DNA of 64,000 nt from Candidatus Wallbacteria bacterium. Lineage in GTDB: Bacteria > Muiribacteriota > UBA6191 > JACPRK01. Positions 27,121 through 34,260 of the stretch are shown piece by piece. Numbering within the stretch: the stretch's first letter is position 1; each line of letters opens with the position of its first letter. The translations under genes were made by a program, and so were the position numbers. The stretch is taken from NCBI GenBank assembly GCA_016213845.1, contig JACQZN010000028.1:186001-250000 (forward strand). Direction: 5' to 3'. The notes under the pieces are model-generated. The model saw only the letters and a list, made by a program, of their open reading frames with translations. It was not told where the DNA came from and did no database searches.

Positions 27121-27636
27121 GTGAGACGGATGGTGGAGCTTGCCCTTGCGGCGCTCGTGGCCTGTCACGGCGCCGCCGTGGCCGGACCGGTGAACGTGAA
27201 CGGGTGCACCTACTCGGAGCTGTTATCGTTGCCCGGGGTGGGCCCGCGGCTGGCCGAGGCGATTCTGGACGAGCACGCCAGGGCGGGGGACTATCGAGGG
27301 CCGGGAGATCTGGGGCGTGTGCCTGGAATCGGCCCTGTGCTGGTGCGGCGACTGGCGGCGCTGGTGGAGTTCGGCGAGGTGGATCCGGTTGCCTCGGCGC
27401 CTGCGAGCCGGGCCGCGCCGGAACAAGCGGAGCCGATCGACATCAATTCAGCCTCGAAGGAGCAGTTGTGTCTATTGGACGGGATCGGGCCCGTGCTGGC
27501 AGGCAGGATCGTGGAGCACCGCCAGAAGCGGGGGGCCTTCCGCGCGGTCGGGGAGCTGGCCGCAGTGAAGGGAGTGGGGCGGCGTGCGGCCCGGCTCGCC
27601 GGTCGGATCACCGTGGGCCGCCAGGCGCGCCCGTGA
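27121..27636 (+). CDS. ComEA-like protein with duplicated helix-hairpin-helix domains
   Basis: The product is 171 residues, starting at GTG 27121 with AAGGAGG shortly upstream. A signal segment (~5-21) exports it. Two (HhH)2 domains follow, at ~24-82 (LPGVGPRL, VPGIGPVL) and ~105-163 (LDGIGPVLAGR, VKGVGRRA), joined by an Ala/Pro linker. Single HhH2 proteins of this kind bind DNA in the periplasm during natural transformation (ComEA). The duplication is less common. Uptake by a type IV pilus system is plausible given the prepilin at 1117, but no other com gene is seen. Confidence 0.85.
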   Translation: MRRMVELALAALVACHGAAVAGPVNVNGCTYSELLSLPGVGPRLAEAILDEHARAGDYRGPGDLGRVPGIGPVLVRRLAALVEFGEVDPVASAPASRAAPEQAEPIDINSASKEQLCLLDGIGPVLAGRIVEHRQKRGAFRAVGELAAVKGVGRRAARLAGRITVGRQARP

Positions 27637-27689
27637 GCTGGGCGACGGGTCTGGTGGCGCGCGGCTGCAACTGCTAGAATCGAGTTCCC

Positions 27690-29411
27690 ATGCAAGGATG
27701 CGAGCGAGCCTGGAACTTCCCGCCGGCGTCGAGCGACGCCAGCCTGGAACTGGGCAGAACGCTGGGTGTTTCGCAGCTGGTCAGCGACGTGATGGTCGGC
27801 CGCGGCATCACAGGCGAGCGCGACGCGCGGCGCTTCCTGGAGCCCTCGGGTAGCGACTTCTCGGACCCGTTCGAGTTCCCGGCGATGGAAGAGGCGTGTG
27901 CGCGCGTCCATCGGGGGGTGCGGGAGGGTGAGAAGATCGTCGTGTACGGCGACTACGACGTCGACGGGATGACGGCGTCGACCCTGCTCTATTGGGTCTT
28001 GAAGAAGCTGGGTGCCAGCGTGGAGGTCTTCATACCCGACCGGCACTCCGCGGGCTACGGCCTCAACTGCGACGCGATTCGCGCGCTGCGGGAGGCCGGG
28101 ACGACCTTGATCATCACGGTCGACAACGGTGTCAGCGCGACCCGCGAGATTGCCTTCGCGGCCGAGCTGGGGGTCAGCGTGATCGTCACGGACCACCACA
28201 CGCTGCCAGACGAGTTGCCGCGTCAGGCGCTGCTCTTGCACCCGCGGCTCCCTGGGCGGGAGTATCCCTTTCCGCACCTCTGCGGCGCCGGCGTCGCCTT
28301 CAAGCTGGGGCTGGCGCTCCTGGCGACCTCTACTCTCGACGGTCGGGAGGAGGTGCGGGAGCGCTTCGAGCGGAACTGCCTGGACGTGGTCACGATCGGC
28401 ACGGTGGCAGACATGGTGCCGCTCGTGGGGGAGAACCGGGCCATCGTCCGCCAGGGGCTCTGCCAGCTGGCGCGGACGGAGCATCCGGGTCTTAGGGCGC
28501 TTCTGGGCCTGGAGCAGCTGGTCGGGCGGCGGCTCACCGTGGATCACGTCGGATTCAAGATCTGTCCGAAGCTCAACTCGGCCGGCCGGATCGACGACCA
28601 CCGATTGTCGCTGGAGCTCCTGACGACACGGGACGAGAGCGCCGCGGGCCGGCTCGCGCTCAAACTGGCGCAGATCAACCACGAGCGAATCCGGCTCGTG
28701 AGCGAGCTGATGAAGCTGGCGCTCGAGAAGGCGCCGGACTGGGCCGACCGCGCCTTGCCCGTCGTGTCGCTACCAACGGACAAAAAAGGTCTCGTGGGTC
28801 TTGTGGCCCAACGGCTCAAGGACAGCTTCCACAAGCCGTTCCTCGTCCTGGCCGCAGTCGGGAGCGCGGCGACTGGCTCCGGGCGAAGCGTCGATGGCTT
28901 CGACCTGGTGGCCGCACTCACCTCTGCAGGCTCACATCTGATGAGGTTCGGCGGGCACGCCATGGCGGTCGGCTTCACCATCGACCCGGCTCGGGTCGAG
29001 GCGTTCGCCGATTCCCTCGAAGCGTACGCGGTCGAGCGACTCGTCACCCGGCCCGACCCGCCGCCGGTCGAGGTCAGCGCCGTGGTCGAGCCGGGGGCCC
29101 TGACGCAGCGGACTCTGGCTGAGCTGGAGCGCCTGGCTCCCTTTGGCCAGGGGAATCCGTCGCCCCTCCTGGCGCTGCGGCGGTTGCAGGTTTCGCGCGC
29201 CGATCGGATCGGCGACGGAAAGCATGTGCGGCTCGAGTCGTCGCTGATCCCGCGCGGCGTCAAGAACGTCGGATTCAACCTGGGCGACGCGGTGATGGGC
29301 GCGCTGGAACAGACCTCGTACCTGGACGTGGCCTTCCACTTCGAGCTGGACAACTGGAACGGCCGCGAGAGCCTCCAGATGCGACTCCAGGCCGTGCGCC
29401 CCGCCATCTGA
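27690..29411 (+). CDS. recJ: Single-stranded-DNA exonuclease RecJ
   Basis: This 5'-to-3' single-strand exonuclease of recombination and mismatch repair has 573 residues, a normal length. The DHH phosphoesterase motifs are complete: YGDYDVDGMTA (D88, D90, D92), VDNG (D145) and TDHH (D168, H169, H170). They are followed by GAGVAFKL, the DHHA1 part (FGGHAMAVGF) and a C-terminal OB fold (~450-565). It begins 53 bases after the ComEA-like gene. Their adjacency suggests linked processing of incoming or damaged DNA, but this is inference. Confidence 0.96.
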   Translation: MQGCERAWNFPPASSDASLELGRTLGVSQLVSDVMVGRGITGERDARRFLEPSGSDFSDPFEFPAMEEACARVHRGVREGEKIVVYGDYDVDGMTASTLLYWVLKKLGASVEVFIPDRHSAGYGLNCDAIRALREAGTTLIITVDNGVSATREIAFAAELGVSVIVTDHHTLPDELPRQALLLHPRLPGREYPFPHLCGAGVAFKLGLALLATSTLDGREEVRERFERNCLDVVTIGTVADMVPLVGENRAIVRQGLCQLARTEHPGLRALLGLEQLVGRRLTVDHVGFKICPKLNSAGRIDDHRLSLELLTTRDESAAGRLALKLAQINHERIRLVSELMKLALEKAPDWADRALPVVSLPTDKKGLVGLVAQRLKDSFHKPFLVLAAVGSAATGSGRSVDGFDLVAALTSAGSHLMRFGGHAMAVGFTIDPARVEAFADSLEAYAVERLVTRPDPPPVEVSAVVEPGALTQRTLAELERLAPFGQGNPSPLLALRRLQVSRADRIGDGKHVRLESSLIPRGVKNVGFNLGDAVMGALEQTSYLDVAFHFELDNWNGRESLQMRLQAVRPAI

Positions 29412-29445
29412 GGCCAGGCCCCGTCGCGGGGGACGGCGCGGCCTC
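29410..29445. terminator. Hairpin between convergent recJ and cheY-like genes
   Basis: GAGGCC and GGCCTC form an outer stem, and CCGTC with GACGG an inner stem. It touches both stop codons. There is no T-run, so termination efficiency is uncertain. Confidence 0.4.
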
Positions 29446-29863
29446 AGTCCTGGCCGGCCGAGACGACCATCCGGATGGAGCAGATGATCTTGTCGGCGAC
29501 TGGCGGCTTCAGGATGTAGTCCTTGGCGCCCAAGCTGATCGCCGTGGTCAGCATCTTCTCCTGGCCTATGGCGCTGCACATGATGACCCGGCACTTGGGG
29601 TCGAAGCTGACCAGCTCGCGCAGCGCTTCGATGCCGTCCTGTTCGGGCATCACGATGTCCATCAGGACCACGTCCGGCCGGTAGAGCTTGTACTTCTTGA
29701 CGGCCTCGACCCCGTTTTCGGCTTCGGCGATGACCTCGAAGTCGGCCTCGGTCTCCAGGATCCGGCGGAGTGCGACGCGCGAATAGATGGCGTCATCGAC
29801 CACCAGTACGGTTGTCTTCCGGCCGGTGGCGGCGGTGCGGCCCAGGCTCTGCGGAGTGCTCAT
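29444..29863 (-). CDS. CheY-type single-domain response regulator
   Basis: The product is 139 residues: a short Ser/Thr-rich N-terminus and one receiver domain with D23/D24, phospho-acceptor D69 (LMDIVMPEQDG), S97 in the switch position and K119 (LKPP). There is no output domain. It is the third gene of a cheR-cheC-cheY run on the minus strand, starting ten bases after the cheC-like gene. It probably carries a phosphate signal to a motor, pilus or other target and is reset by the CheC-like phosphatase. Confidence 0.9.
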   Translation of the reverse strand: MSTPQSLGRTAATGRKTTVLVVDDAIYSRVALRRILETEADFEVIAEAENGVEAVKKYKLYRPDVVLMDIVMPEQDGIEALRELVSFDPKCRVIMCSAIGQEKMLTTAISLGAKDYILKPPVADKIICSIRMVVSAGQD

Positions 29864-29873
29864 CAGGCGTGTG

Positions 29874-30536
29874 TCAGGTCAAGAATAACTCAGGCATACA
29901 CCGCCGCGCACCCTCCGAGATCTGCCGGACGGCGTCGCCCGGGAGGGCGGCGGCGACCAGCATCCGGACCTGAGGGGCCCGCAAGACCAGGTGGGAACAT
30001 AGCAGCCGAGCGCCGCTGGGCGGCGAGCTCCCGGACAGTGGCGCGAAGAAGGCATCGCTCACCTCCGAGGAAGGTGCGGCCAGATAGGACGGAGGCGTCG
30101 GCAGCAGCCTCAGCGAACAGACTTCGCTGAATACGTCCAGGTAGGTGCTGGCCAGGAGGTTTGCCATCTCCTCGAGCAGGGCCCGCAAGCGCTCCTGCGG
30201 GTCGGGCATGAACTCCTTGAACTCGGGCGGGGCCATCTCGCACAACTCGGCGGCGCCGGCCTGCGTCAGGCTCATCAGGAGGTTCCCACCGGTCTCTCCG
30301 CGGATACCCAGCAGCACGGCGACGCAGTTAGTGGCCGCCGGCAGCTCCAGGAGACTCGCAGCCGCGGGAGTGACCGTGGCGCCGTCGATCAGGATCGGGA
30401 TCTGGAGCATCGCAGAAACTTTCTCTACCGAGTTCCTCATCGCCAGCTCCAGCAACCGCGCCAGCCCTGTGTCCGTGGCGGCCCGGCTTGGCGTCGGGCC
30501 CGAGGCGATGCGGTTCCTGCGAGGTGCGGCCTTCAT
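29874..30536 (-). CDS. CheC/CheX-like phospho-CheY phosphatase
   Basis: The product is 220 residues. The active-site helix is ALLEEMANLL, with the E-x-x-N pair and a proline 23 residues after the Asn, matching the CheC/CheX/FliY consensus; the residue normally Asp or Ser before the Glu is Ala. An N-terminal counterpart (~27-60) is degenerate, so one active half is expected. CheC proteins dephosphorylate CheY-P and modulate CheD. The gene overlaps the cheR stop by ATGA and is followed by its likely substrate CheY. No cheD is seen here. Confidence 0.75.
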   Translation of the reverse strand: MKAAPRRNRIASGPTPSRAATDTGLARLLELAMRNSVEKVSAMLQIPILIDGATVTPAAASLLELPAATNCVAVLLGIRGETGGNLLMSLTQAGAAELCEMAPPEFKEFMPDPQERLRALLEEMANLLASTYLDVFSEVCSLRLLPTPPSYLAAPSSEVSDAFFAPLSGSSPPSGARLLCSHLVLRAPQVRMLVAAALPGDAVRQISEGARRCMPELFLT

Positions 30537-31357
30537 GGGAGCGATCTGCGATAGACCGAGGGCGCTCGATGCTCGATCCCAGCGGGCGGGTCGAGGAGCA
30601 TCTCCGACGGACCCAGGAAGAGCCAGCCGCCCGGCGCCAGTGCCTCACAAAGCCGGTCGACCAGCCGCCGGCGGACGGCCTCGGCGAAGTAGATCATCAC
30701 GTTTCGGCAGAGGATGACGGTAAACGGGACTGGCGCGGGCGTCGGTTCCAGTAGGTTCTGAACGCGAAAGATGACCCGTTCGCGGAGCGCCGGTTTGGCG
30801 AGCCACGTGCCGTCCGGTTCGGGGGTGAAGTGGCGCGCCAGAGCTCCGGGGGGCAGCTTCGCGAGCCGTGCGGGCCGGTAGCGGCCCTGGCCGGCCTTCT
30901 CGATAGCCCTAGGGCTGATGTCCGTTGCCAGCACCTGCATTTGCCGGGCGAGCGCGGTGGGAAGCGATTCGGCAGCGGCGATCGCGAGCGAGTAGGCTTC
31001 CTCGCCCGTGGAACAGCCTGCGCTCCAGAACAGGGGCGTCCGGGAGCCGGCGGTAGATGCGGCCTGGCTCACCAAGATCGGGAAGACCGTGCCGATGAGG
31101 AAGTCCCACTGGTGGGGGGAGCGCCAGCACTCCGTCGTGTCCGTGGTCACCGCATTGGCCAGCTCGCCGACCGCGTCCGGGCCCAGGCTGCGGAGGTGCG
31201 TGTAGTACTCGAGGTAGCTGGTCATCGCGTGGGCACGGAGACGGGGTCTGAGGCGGTTCTCGAGAAGGGTGCGCTTTTCGGGGCGCAACAGGATGCCTGT
31301 CATCTCGAGGACGAAGTCGCGGAAGAGCGCGAACTCCGAGTCGCTCATCTCGAACAT
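30533..31357 (-). CDS. cheR: Chemotaxis methyltransferase CheR
   Basis: This SAM-dependent enzyme methylates glutamates of chemoreceptors. The product is 274 residues, the normal length. The N-terminal helical domain spans ~1-75. The SAM-binding loop is FWSAGCSTGEEAYS, with ATDIS after it and CRNVMIYF and GPSE near the end. The canonical T-T-N-x-T-x-F-F-R segment reads TTDTTECWR, an odd variant at the substrate entrance. The ATG at 31357 was chosen by homology; the longer frame upstream is non-coding in character. No receptor or CheA is in the window. Confidence 0.9.
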   Translation of the reverse strand: MFEMSDSEFALFRDFVLEMTGILLRPEKRTLLENRLRPRLRAHAMTSYLEYYTHLRSLGPDAVGELANAVTTDTTECWRSPHQWDFLIGTVFPILVSQAASTAGSRTPLFWSAGCSTGEEAYSLAIAAAESLPTALARQMQVLATDISPRAIEKAGQGRYRPARLAKLPPGALARHFTPEPDGTWLAKPALRERVIFRVQNLLEPTPAPVPFTVILCRNVMIYFAEAVRRRLVDRLCEALAPGGWLFLGPSEMLLDPPAGIEHRAPSVYRRSLP

Positions 31358-31492
31358 CGGCGGATCCCCGGCCGAATTGGAGCGGCCGACGAGGCAGCGC
31401 GGGGCCCAGGGGCGGCACGGGCCATCCCCGCCGCTGACGCCGGACGTACGGTCGCCATCGAACCGACGGTACGGCTTGCGGGTCTGGGGTAC

Positions 31493-31521
31493 TTGACGCT
31501 TTCCATGGCGGCACCTACATT
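31493..31521 (+). promoter_or_regulatory. Sigma-70-type promoter close to the start of a membrane protein gene
   Basis: TTGACG and TACATT are 17 bases apart. The expected start of transcription (~31528) falls at the ATG at 31529, suggesting a leaderless or nearly leaderless message. Confidence 0.6.
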
Positions 31522-31528
31522 GGGCGGC

Positions 31529-31921
31529 ATGGAAGCTACCACGCCGGTTGCGTCGCGAACCACTGGAGTGCGGGCGCTGGCGACCGCCTGGATTCTCACG
31601 CTCATCTGTCCGGGGCTGGGGCAGATGCGGCTGGGGGCGCGGGCCAGGGGCATGGCCACGCTCGTGGTGGTGAGCATTGGTCTCGCATGGACGGCCGTCG
31701 CCTACGTGGGACCGATCTACCAGTACCTGGTCGCGAAAGTGTCGGTGATGAGCCAGCCCCCCGACGCCGCCCAGCTGATGGCTTATGCCGCCGATCCCCA
31801 GCTCTGGGCGCAGCTGCACGCCGTATCGACGCTTCCCGCCTGGATCTTCGGCCTATCGTTCCTCTATGCGTTCGCCGATTCGGCCTATCTGGCGTTCAGG
31901 AAGGTCGAAGGTGGAAGGTAG
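31529..31921 (+). CDS. Small integral membrane protein
   Basis: The product is 130 residues with three hydrophobic helices (~20-36, ~44-66 and ~103-122). The first contains CPGLGQMRLGARARG, which resembles the P-G-x-G-Q turn of DUF5683/TM2-type small membrane proteins. The ATG at 31529 was preferred over 31506 because the promoter would place the transcription start there. The last codons (KVEGGR, stop) are made of the heptamer repeat that follows, so the natural C-terminus has been replaced or extended by the repeat. Function unknown. Confidence 0.7.
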   Translation: MEATTPVASRTTGVRALATAWILTLICPGLGQMRLGARARGMATLVVVSIGLAWTAVAYVGPIYQYLVAKVSVMSQPPDAAQLMAYAADPQLWAQLHAVSTLPAWIFGLSFLYAFADSAYLAFRKVEGGR

Positions 31922-31956
31922 AAGGTAGAAGGTAGAAGGAGTCAGTAGCCAGTAGG
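31901..31956. repeat. 7-bp tandem repeat array, left part of a composite element
   Basis: Eight units lie in one phase: AAGGTCG, AAGGTGG, three AAGGTAG, AAGGAGT, CAGTAGC, CAGTAGG. It supplies the stop codon of the preceding membrane protein gene. Confidence 0.92.
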
Positions 31957-32078
31957 GGCGGGCGGGCCTCAACGGCCGAGCGCTGGGCGAGCTGGCCCCA
32001 GCGGTTTCGATACCGGGCTTCGACGAGCTCAGCCCGAGCGGTTACTGGGGCGCCTGGATCGTTTCGCAGCCTCTGAGG

Positions 32079-32148
32079 CCTCAACCCTGAAGCCTGACTG
32101 CTGAAGCCTCAAGCCTCAAGCCTCATGGCTCAAGCCTCATGCCTCAAG
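32079..32148. repeat. 7-bp tandem repeat array, right part of a composite element
   Basis: Ten phased units of the type CCTCAAG, CCTGAAG and CCTCATG. The last unit contains the stop codon of the minus-strand pspA gene. About 120 GC-rich bases without a gene separate it from the left array. Confidence 0.92.
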
Positions 32149-32821
32149 CTCCGCCTTTGCCGTCCACGCCCATCTCTGCCTTGAGCTTGGCGAGCTCGAC
32201 GTCGACCTCGCTGGCGCCCTCGAGCAGCTTCACTTCGCTCTTCAGTGGGTCTGCGGAAAGCTCGAGCATGACGCCGCTCTTGAGCTCCATATCCTCGATC
32301 TTGGTGGCGATTCGGTCGAACTCGGCGAAGGCGTCAGTCTCCTTGACCTCGTTTGCGGTGGTCGAGAGCTGCATCTTGGTCTCGGCGATCCGCTTGCGCG
32401 TGATGAGCTCCTTCTTCTTCCGCTTGGCCTCCTCGATCTTGTTCTCGAGGGTGGTCAGAGCCTGTTTGAGGGACTCGACGGCTTGCGCCTGGCGCTGCTG
32501 CTCCTTGTCGTACTGGTCGACCAGGTCCTGGCTGGCCTTGAATCGCACGAGCGCGGCCTTGGCCAGGGCGTCGTCGCCCTTGCCAACGGCGAACTGCGCC
32601 TTGCTCTTCCAGCTAGCGGCCTCTTCCTTGAGCTCTGCGACCTTCTTCTGGATGCGGCGTTCGTCGACCATCGCCTGGGTCACCTGCTCCTTGGCCTGGC
32701 GATAGTTCTCCTCCATGTCGCGGATGAGCTGCTCCAGGGTCTTCTCTGGATTCTCGGCGGCATCGAGCATCGAGTTGACGTTGGAGCGCAGCATCCGGCC
32801 CAGTCTGGCGAACAGTCCCAT
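32144..32821 (-). CDS. pspA: PspA/IM30 family envelope-stress protein
   Basis: The product is 225 residues, an almost uninterrupted coiled coil as in PspA and Vipp1. It begins MGLFARLGRMLRSNVNSMLD, the amphipathic helix that binds stressed membranes, followed by NPEKTLEQLIRDMEE. An AGGAGG ribosome site lies about six bases before the ATG. It is the last gene of the minus-strand operon that starts with a divergent sigma-54-like gene and ends within a heptamer repeat. In other bacteria PspA is controlled by the sigma-54 activator PspF; here the activator encoded 22 bases upstream is atypical. Confidence 0.95.
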   Translation of the reverse strand: MGLFARLGRMLRSNVNSMLDAAENPEKTLEQLIRDMEENYRQAKEQVTQAMVDERRIQKKVAELKEEAASWKSKAQFAVGKGDDALAKAALVRFKASQDLVDQYDKEQQRQAQAVESLKQALTTLENKIEEAKRKKKELITRKRIAETKMQLSTTANEVKETDAFAEFDRIATKIEDMELKSGVMLELSADPLKSEVKLLEGASEVDVELAKLKAEMGVDGKGGA

Positions 32822-32843
32822 CTCGGTCCTCCTGAATCGGGTC

Positions 32844-34238
32844 TCAGGTTTCGAGGCCCATTCCTTCGACGATTTCGGCGAGCTCTTGCGCCGAGAGTTT
32901 GAGCAGTTTGGCCGCGCGGCCTCGGTCGCCGCCGGAGCGCGCCAGCGCCTCCTCGATCAGTTTACGCCTGAATTGAGCCACGCGCTGTCGGAAACCACCA
33001 GAGGTCTCGTCGGCCTCCGCGGGGCCGGCTTTCTCCAGAGGCGGAAGGTCCTCGGCCGCGATGGTCTTGCGCCGCGTGCGGTAGGCGACGCGCTCCACGA
33101 AGAATTTGAGCTCACGGATGTTCCCGGGCCAGTCGTGGCCGGCCAGGAGCTTCTCGGCCTCGGGTTCTAAGGCCTCCGGTTCGATGCCGGGCACCTCGCT
33201 TGCGAGCAGGCGGAGGAAGTGGGCGGCCAGCTGAGGAATGTCCTCGCGGTGCTCGCGCAGGGGGGGGAGTCGCACCTGTTCGAAGGCGAGGCGGTCGTAG
33301 AGGTCTTCCCGGAACCTGCCTCGCTTCATCTCCTTCTCGAGATCTGCGTTGGTGGCCGCCACGACGCGCACGTCGACCTTGATGGTCTGGCCGCCGCCGA
33401 CCCGCTCGAAGGTCTGGTACTCGAGCACGCGCAGGATCTTCTGCTGAAAGTCGTAGGGCATGTTCCCGATCTCGTCGAGGAACAGAGTGCCCTTGTGGGC
33501 CAGCTCGAATCGCCCGCGGCGGAAGGGCGCGTTGTTGAAGGCGTTCTCCTCCTGGCCGAAGAGCTCACACTCCAGCAACCCCTCGGAGAGTGCCGCGCAG
33601 TTGAGGGTCACGAAGGGGCCGCTCTTGCGAGGGCTGGCCTGGTGGATGGCCGCGGCAACGAGCTCTTTGCCCGTGCCGCGCTCGCCGCGGATCAGCACGG
33701 GGCGCGGAATCGGAGCCAATCGCTCCACATGCTGAAGCAACTCCTTCATGGCCGGCGACTGTCCCACCACCCGGTACTTGCGGTAGAGCTCCTCCTGGTA
33801 AAAGTCGACACGGGCGGTCAGCTCGCGGTTCTTCTCCTGGGCTCGCGCCAGGTCGTCCATGACGCTGGAAAGCTCGGCGGCCCGGGCGATGTTGGCTTCG
33901 AGCTTGTCCGACAGGTCGAAGTTCTTCTCGATCCAGGCGCTCGCGCCGGCCTTCATCGCCTCGACTGCCAGCGGGATGTTGCCCTGGCCAGAGAGCATCA
34001 CGGCACGCAGCTCCGGGGCCAGCTTGCGCAGCTCCTGGAGCAGGGCGATGCCCGTCTTCTTGCGGCGCCCGAGGTCGTAGTCGAGAATGGCCAGCCCGTA
34101 GGCTTTCGGGTTCTTCTTGACGGCGGCGATGGCCTTGTCGGGATCGGAGTGGCTCTCCACGTCCAGCGAACGGGCCTTCGCAAGCTCGGTGACGAGCTTG
34201 ACCATCTCGGCTTGATCGTCGACCACCAGGATCTTCAT
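32844..34238 (-). CDS. NtrC-type response regulator with a non-canonical GAFTGA loop
   Basis: The product is 464 residues. The receiver (~1-118) has D7/D8, phospho-acceptor D53, S83 and K105. A coiled linker leads to an AAA+ domain (~155-390) with Walker A GERGTGKE (185-192), Walker B TLFLDEI and the R-finger region FREDLYDRL. The C-terminal Fis-type helix-turn-helix (~430-464) is weak. The loop that contacts sigma-54 reads NAFNNA at residues 232-237 (bases 33528-33545) instead of GAFTGA, with Gly, Thr and Gly all replaced by Asn and the Phe kept. Family knowledge says such changes abolish action on normal sigma-54. The histidine kinase encoded 22 bases upstream is its likely partner. Confidence 0.93.
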   Translation of the reverse strand: MKILVVDDQAEMVKLVTELAKARSLDVESHSDPDKAIAAVKKNPKAYGLAILDYDLGRRKKTGIALLQELRKLAPELRAVMLSGQGNIPLAVEAMKAGASAWIEKNFDLSDKLEANIARAAELSSVMDDLARAQEKNRELTARVDFYQEELYRKYRVVGQSPAMKELLQHVERLAPIPRPVLIRGERGTGKELVAAAIHQASPRKSGPFVTLNCAALSEGLLECELFGQEENAFNNAPFRRGRFELAHKGTLFLDEIGNMPYDFQQKILRVLEYQTFERVGGGQTIKVDVRVVAATNADLEKEMKRGRFREDLYDRLAFEQVRLPPLREHREDIPQLAAHFLRLLASEVPGIEPEALEPEAEKLLAGHDWPGNIRELKFFVERVAYRTRRKTIAAEDLPPLEKAGPAEADETSGGFRQRVAQFRRKLIEEALARSGGDRGRAAKLLKLSAQELAEIVEGMGLET

Positions 34239-34260
34239 CGGCCCATCCTCTCACGCGTGC

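Noticed and set aside
31358-31819. Longer N-terminus for CheR
   Set aside because: Its residues are Arg/His/Pro-rich and unlike any CheR; the ATG at 31357 gives the expected length.
31901-32148. Possible CRISPR array
   Set aside because: The repeats are 7 bp and directly abutting, with no unique spacers and no cas genes.
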